The notes under the pieces were generated by a model. The model was not told where the DNA came from. It saw only the letters and a program-made list of their open reading frames with translations, and did no database searches. A DNA stretch of 9,010 nucleotides from Lachnospiraceae bacterium (GTDB taxonomy: Bacteria; Bacillota; Clostridia; Lachnospirales; Lachnospiraceae). The stretch is from positions 1-9,010 of the forward strand of contig JAFTPY010000043.1 of the NCBI GenBank assembly GCA_017463035.1, in the 5' to 3' direction. Below are positions 5,850 through 9,010 of the stretch, piece by piece (the first letter of the stretch is position 1; each line of letters begins with the position of its first letter). Both the position numbers and the translations under genes were made by a program.

Positions 5850-6588
5850 GCTTGCGATAATTACCGGCGTTTCTTCCGGTATCGGAAAAGCGCTTTTGCT
5901 TACGTTACAAAAAGAAGGCTGTATCATTCACGGCATCGTAAAATCCGAGGAACGAAAGCAAAGTCTGGCGGCAGAACTGGCCACACTGCTTTCTGCGGAT
6001 GACCTTTCACGGATTACGCTTCATGTATGTGATTTAAGGAAGCCGGCCGCAATTGAAGACTTTGCACAAACCATGCATAAGATGCACCTCTCCCCGGATA
6101 TTCTGATATTAAATGCCGGTGTCGGCTTCTACGGCCCTCATGAAGAGTTGTCCGTTAAAGCAATTACGGAACTGACTGCGGTGAACTTTACCGCACCTCT
6201 TCTGCTGACAAATATGTTTTTGCGGGACTTAAAAGCAAATCAGGGCCACCTGCTTTTCATTTCCTCCGTTACCGCCGCAAAAAACAACAACACCCACGGG
6301 TGTGCGTACGGTGCCACAAAGGCAGGCATTTCCAACTTTGCAAAAAGCCTGTTTGAAGAGGTACGAAAGTACGACGTCCGGGTAACGGTACTGGCACCGG
6401 ATATGACAAAAACCGACTTGTACCGGAATGCATCCTTCTGTGCCTCGGAAGATACGGATGCAGCACTTACTCCGGAAGAGGTGGCGAATTATGCCCTTTT
6501 TGCCCTGACTGCCCGCAAGGGGCTGAACCTGACAGAGCTGACCATGCAACCCCAGCGACATCGTTTAGAGCGCATTAAGAAAAATTAA
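5836..6588 (+). CDS. SDR-family NAD(P)-dependent oxidoreductase
   Basis: A 250-residue classical short-chain dehydrogenase/reductase with a Rossmann fold. The cofactor motif TGVSSGIG is at 10-17, NAG (NAGVGFYG) at 93-95, the catalytic serine in FISSV at 144, and the YGATK motif gives Tyr158 and Lys162. Length and spacing are normal for the family. Basic residues after the second strand (KSEERK, 36-41) would fit NADP(H), but this is weak evidence. The C-terminus (QPQRHRLERIKKN) is basic. Its substrate cannot be told from the sequence. The gene overlaps the upstream fusion gene by 14 bases in another frame, so the two are almost certainly one transcript and perhaps stoichiometrically coupled. 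No clear hairpin terminator follows; the next gene has its own promoter 40 bases downstream. Confidence 0.9.
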   Translation: MLTDKLAIITGVSSGIGKALLLTLQKEGCIIHGIVKSEERKQSLAAELATLLSADDLSRITLHVCDLRKPAAIEDFAQTMHKMHLSPDILILNAGVGFYGPHEELSVKAITELTAVNFTAPLLLTNMFLRDLKANQGHLLFISSVTAAKNNNTHGCAYGATKAGISNFAKSLFEEVRKYDVRVTVLAPDMTKTDLYRNASFCASEDTDAALTPEEVANYALFALTARKGLNLTELTMQPQRHRLERIKKN

Positions 6589-6627
6589 ACCTTTATAAAT
6601 GCTTTGTTAATGCGGGCTATCTTCCTA

Positions 6628-6656
6628 GTGACTTTTTTGGGATTTCGTGGTACACT
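6628..6656 (+). promoter_or_regulatory. Probable promoter of trkA-trkH
   Basis: In the 107-base gap after the dehydrogenase, GTGACT (6628-6633) and TACACT (6651-6656) are spaced by 17 bases, and the -10 box is preceded by TGG, an extended -10 arrangement. Both boxes deviate from consensus, so the call is moderate. Transcription would begin near 6663, about 33 bases before the trkA start. No riboswitch-like fold was recognised in this short leader. Confidence 0.55.
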
Positions 6657-6695
6657 GGGAGGGTAATATATTTTACACACGGAAGGAGTTTCCCC

Positions 6696-8069
6696 ATGAA
6701 AATCATCATTGCAGGCTGCGGAAAAGTAGGCTATGCCCTTGCCCAGCAGTTAAATGACGAAGGACACGAACTTACCTTAATCGATAATTCCGCGGACCGT
6801 TTACAGCCGGCCCTGTCAAATTTTGACTTACAGGGTGTGGTAGGAAATGCGTCCAGCTTTTTAACCTTATTAGAGGCCGGTATTGAACATGCCGACCTCC
6901 TTATCGCAGTAACCGGACAGGATGAGATTAATCTCATCTCCTGTTTGCTTGCAAAAAAGGCCAGCAAGTGCCGCACCATTGCAAGAGTACGAAATCCGGA
7001 ATATTTCCGGGAAATTAATTACCTGAAGGAATGTATGGATATTTCCATGATTATTAATCCGGAATCTGCGGCAGCCAATGCGATTGCACAGCTTATTCAG
7101 GTGCCGGATGCCATGGACATCGACTCCTTCGCCAACGGCAAAGTAGATTTGATGCAGGTAGTCATTACGGAGGACTCCCCTCTTCACAACATGAAGGTAC
7201 AGGACTTTTCCCGTAAATTTAACCACGAAATCCTTATCTGTATTCTGGTACACGACCATCAGGTCTGCATCCCGAACGGTAATTCCGTTCTAATGTCAGG
7301 AGACACCATATCCATTATCCTGCCCCGGGAGAAAATCAACAGCTTTTACCGTCTGAGCAAGCTTGCTACCATCCGCGAAATCCGCGACGTAATGATTGCG
7401 GGGGGCGGTATGATTCCGTATTATCTGGCCCAGTCGCTTCTGCGCTCCGGCATCGATGTCAAGCTCATTGAGCGAAACCGTGACCGCTGCGACTTTTTAA
7501 GCGAGGCCCTTCCGAAGGCCACGATTATTCACTCCGATGCAACGGACCACGATATGCTGTTGGAGGAAGGAATTGAACAGACCGATGCTTTTGTAGCATT
7601 GACAAACGGCGACGAGGCAAATATTTTCCTCTCCCTCTATGCCAATAAGGTCAACGCAAACTGTAAGAAAATCACAAAGGTCAACCGTCTGGAGCTGGAT
7701 GAAATCATCAGTGACCTTCCCATCGGCAGTATACTTTCCCCGAAGAATATTACCACGGAATATATTCTCCAATATGTCCGCTCCCAGAACAACTCCTACG
7801 GCAGCAACGTAGAGGCGCTGTACCGTCTCATGGATAATCAGGTAGAGGCTCTGGAATTCCTTGTAAAGGACGATTGTGCCGTAACGGATATTCCTTTTAT
7901 TAACCTGAACTTAAAGAAAAACCTTTTAATTTGCTGTATTGTGCGAAAGGGACGCATTATTACTCCGTCCGGTCGTGACTTTATCCAAAAGGGCGATAAG
8001 GTTATTGTCGTTACCACCCACAAGGGCTTACAAGATATTTCCGATATTATGGATGACCCGTTAAAATAG
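6696..8069 (+). CDS. trkA: Trk system potassium uptake protein TrkA (NAD-binding regulatory subunit)
   Basis: TrkA is the cytoplasmic subunit that binds nucleotide and gates the TrkH potassium channel-like transporter. The 457 residues match the usual double-unit form: RCK_N (1-about 120), RCK_C (about 145-222), a second RCK_N (230-about 350) and a second RCK_C (about 370-455). The first Rossmann unit has GCGKVG at 7-12, acidic Asp30 after strand 2 (LTLID) and GNA at 50-52. The second has GGGMIP at 236-241, with Pro where the third glycine normally stands, and Glu259 after strand 2. AAGGAG (6683-6688) is 7 bases before the ATG. The gene ends 9 bases before trkH, whose ribosome binding site overlaps its stop codon, so both are cotranscribed. 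Confidence 0.95.
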   Translation: MKIIIAGCGKVGYALAQQLNDEGHELTLIDNSADRLQPALSNFDLQGVVGNASSFLTLLEAGIEHADLLIAVTGQDEINLISCLLAKKASKCRTIARVRNPEYFREINYLKECMDISMIINPESAAANAIAQLIQVPDAMDIDSFANGKVDLMQVVITEDSPLHNMKVQDFSRKFNHEILICILVHDHQVCIPNGNSVLMSGDTISIILPREKINSFYRLSKLATIREIRDVMIAGGGMIPYYLAQSLLRSGIDVKLIERNRDRCDFLSEALPKATIIHSDATDHDMLLEEGIEQTDAFVALTNGDEANIFLSLYANKVNANCKKITKVNRLELDEIISDLPIGSILSPKNITTEYILQYVRSQNNSYGSNVEALYRLMDNQVEALEFLVKDDCAVTDIPFINLNLKKNLLICCIVRKGRIITPSGRDFIQKGDKVIVVTTHKGLQDISDIMDDPLK

Positions 8070-8078
8070 GAGCGTGTT

Positions 8079-9010
8079 ATGAATTATTCCATTATTTTGA
8101 AAATCATCGGCTGGGTTATACAGCTGGAGGGCATATTCTTTCTTCCTCCCGCCCTGACCGGCTTTCTCTACGGAGAAATCAAAGATGCCCTCATCTACCT
8201 TTGTCTGGGTGTATTTTGCATCCTTTTGGGCGGCTTACTTCGTATGCGAAAAAATAAGAAAACTGCCTTCTATGCCAAGGAAGGCTTTGTTGCCGTGGCA
8301 TTAAGCTGGATTGTCATGAGTACCATCGGTGCCTTTCCTTTTGTACTGACCGGCGATATTCCGTCCTATCCGGATGCATTGTTTGAGATTATTTCCGGCC
8401 TTACCACCACCGGTTCCAGTATTTTAACCAATGTAGAAGCCCTCTCCCACGCCAACCTGCTCTGGAGAAGCTTCAGCCACTGGATCGGCGGTATGGGCGT
8501 GCTTGTATTTATTCTTGCGATTCTTCCGATGACCGGCGGTTCCACCATGAATCTGATGAAGGCGGAAAGCCCGGGACCATCAGTAGGTAAACTGGTTCCG
8601 AAGATGCAGCAAACCGCATTTTTACTCTACGCCATTTACTTTGCCATGACCGTTGTGGAGATTATTCTGTTACTCATCGGCGGAATGCCGCTGTTTGACT
8701 CTGTTTGTCATGCTTTCGGCACCGCGGGCACCGGCGGCTTCGGTATCAAAAACGATAGTATTGCGGGATATTCCCCATACTTACAAAACGTGATTACCGT
8801 TTTTATGTTTTTATTCGGTGTGAACTTCTCCTTCTACTACTACATCCTGATTCGTAAGGTAAAGGATGCCTTCCGTATGGAGGAGATTCGTTGGTACTTC
8901 TTTATTTATCTGGGGGCTGTTGCTCTGATTACGATTTCCCTCGTAACCAACGGCGGCAAGGTTGGAGAAAGTATCCAAACTGTTGCCTTTCAGGTAGCCT
9001 CCATTATGAC
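8079..9010 (+). CDS. trkH: Potassium uptake protein TrkH (partial, C-terminal end outside window)
   Basis: This is the membrane subunit of the Trk/Ktr potassium uptake system, built of four M1-P-M2 repeats. 310 codons are present before the window ends; complete family members have about 450-490, so roughly the last third is missing. The N-terminus has two membrane segments (about 5-30 and 36-55). The first pore loop is SGLTTTGSSIL with filter residues around Gly112, and the second is HAFGTAGTGGFG with the filter around 215-220. The conserved SHWIGGMGVLVF follows the first pore and MTGGSTMNLMKAESPGP the next loop. The last residues, VASIMT, are the beginning of the third pore loop. AGGAG (8068-8072) overlaps the trkA stop and lies 6 bases before the ATG. 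It depends on the adjacent TrkA for gating. Confidence 0.95.
   Translation, partial: MNYSIILKIIGWVIQLEGIFFLPPALTGFLYGEIKDALIYLCLGVFCILLGGLLRMRKNKKTAFYAKEGFVAVALSWIVMSTIGAFPFVLTGDIPSYPDALFEIISGLTTTGSSILTNVEALSHANLLWRSFSHWIGGMGVLVFILAILPMTGGSTMNLMKAESPGPSVGKLVPKMQQTAFLLYAIYFAMTVVEIILLLIGGMPLFDSVCHAFGTAGTGGFGIKNDSIAGYSPYLQNVITVFMFLFGVNFSFYYYILIRKVKDAFRMEEIRWYFFIYLGAVALITISLVTNGGKVGESIQTVAFQVASIM

Noticed and set aside
6589..6695. Terminator between the dehydrogenase and trkA
   Set aside because: A run of six Ts is present (6633-6638), but no stable stem precedes it, so read-through into trkA cannot be excluded and no terminator is annotated.
1..9010. CRISPR array, tRNA/rRNA, phage or insertion-sequence genes
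   Set aside because: No regularly spaced direct repeats, tRNA-like cloverleaf, transposase or integrase motifs, or target-site duplications were recognised on either strand.

Overview
The window looks like a chromosomal segment from a Gram-positive clostridium, most likely a member of the Lachnospiraceae. This is an inference from moderate GC content, strong AGGAGG-type ribosome binding sites, sigma-A promoters with 17-base spacers, and protein sequences of clostridial character. No tRNA, rRNA, CRISPR array, insertion sequence or phage gene is visible. The window is cut inside a gene at both ends.

The left part (1-3693) is read on the minus strand in the order gpmI (phosphoglycerate mutase), secG (Sec translocon subunit), rnr (RNase R, 3' end missing). 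It is a housekeeping block; secG next to rnr is a common Firmicute arrangement, and smpB would be the expected next gene beyond position 1. secG has its own near-consensus promoter. The secG-rnr gap (1592-1790) is unusual: a cluster of four short hairpins followed by three copies of one 10-base arm that can pair in two mutually exclusive ways, one of which resembles a secG terminator.

The right part (3918-9010) is read on the plus strand, diverging from gpmI across a 224-base promoter region. First comes a 643-residue protein that joins an MTA/SAH-nucleosidase-like domain (N-terminal) to a radical SAM domain of the spore photoproduct lyase type (C-terminal). A short-chain dehydrogenase follows, overlapping it by 14 bases and probably translationally coupled. 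After a 107-base gap with its own promoter come trkA and trkH (3' end missing), the regulatory and membrane subunits of a Trk/Ktr-type potassium uptake system.

The most interesting object is the fusion. Radical SAM enzymes can release 5'-deoxyadenosine, and MTA/SAH nucleosidases are known to hydrolyse that product, so one polypeptide may carry both the radical reaction and removal of its inhibitory by-product. The radical SAM cysteine motif also carries an additional, upstream cysteine, and the usual hydrogen-donor cysteine of spore photoproduct lyase does not appear at its expected place. The substrate is therefore open.
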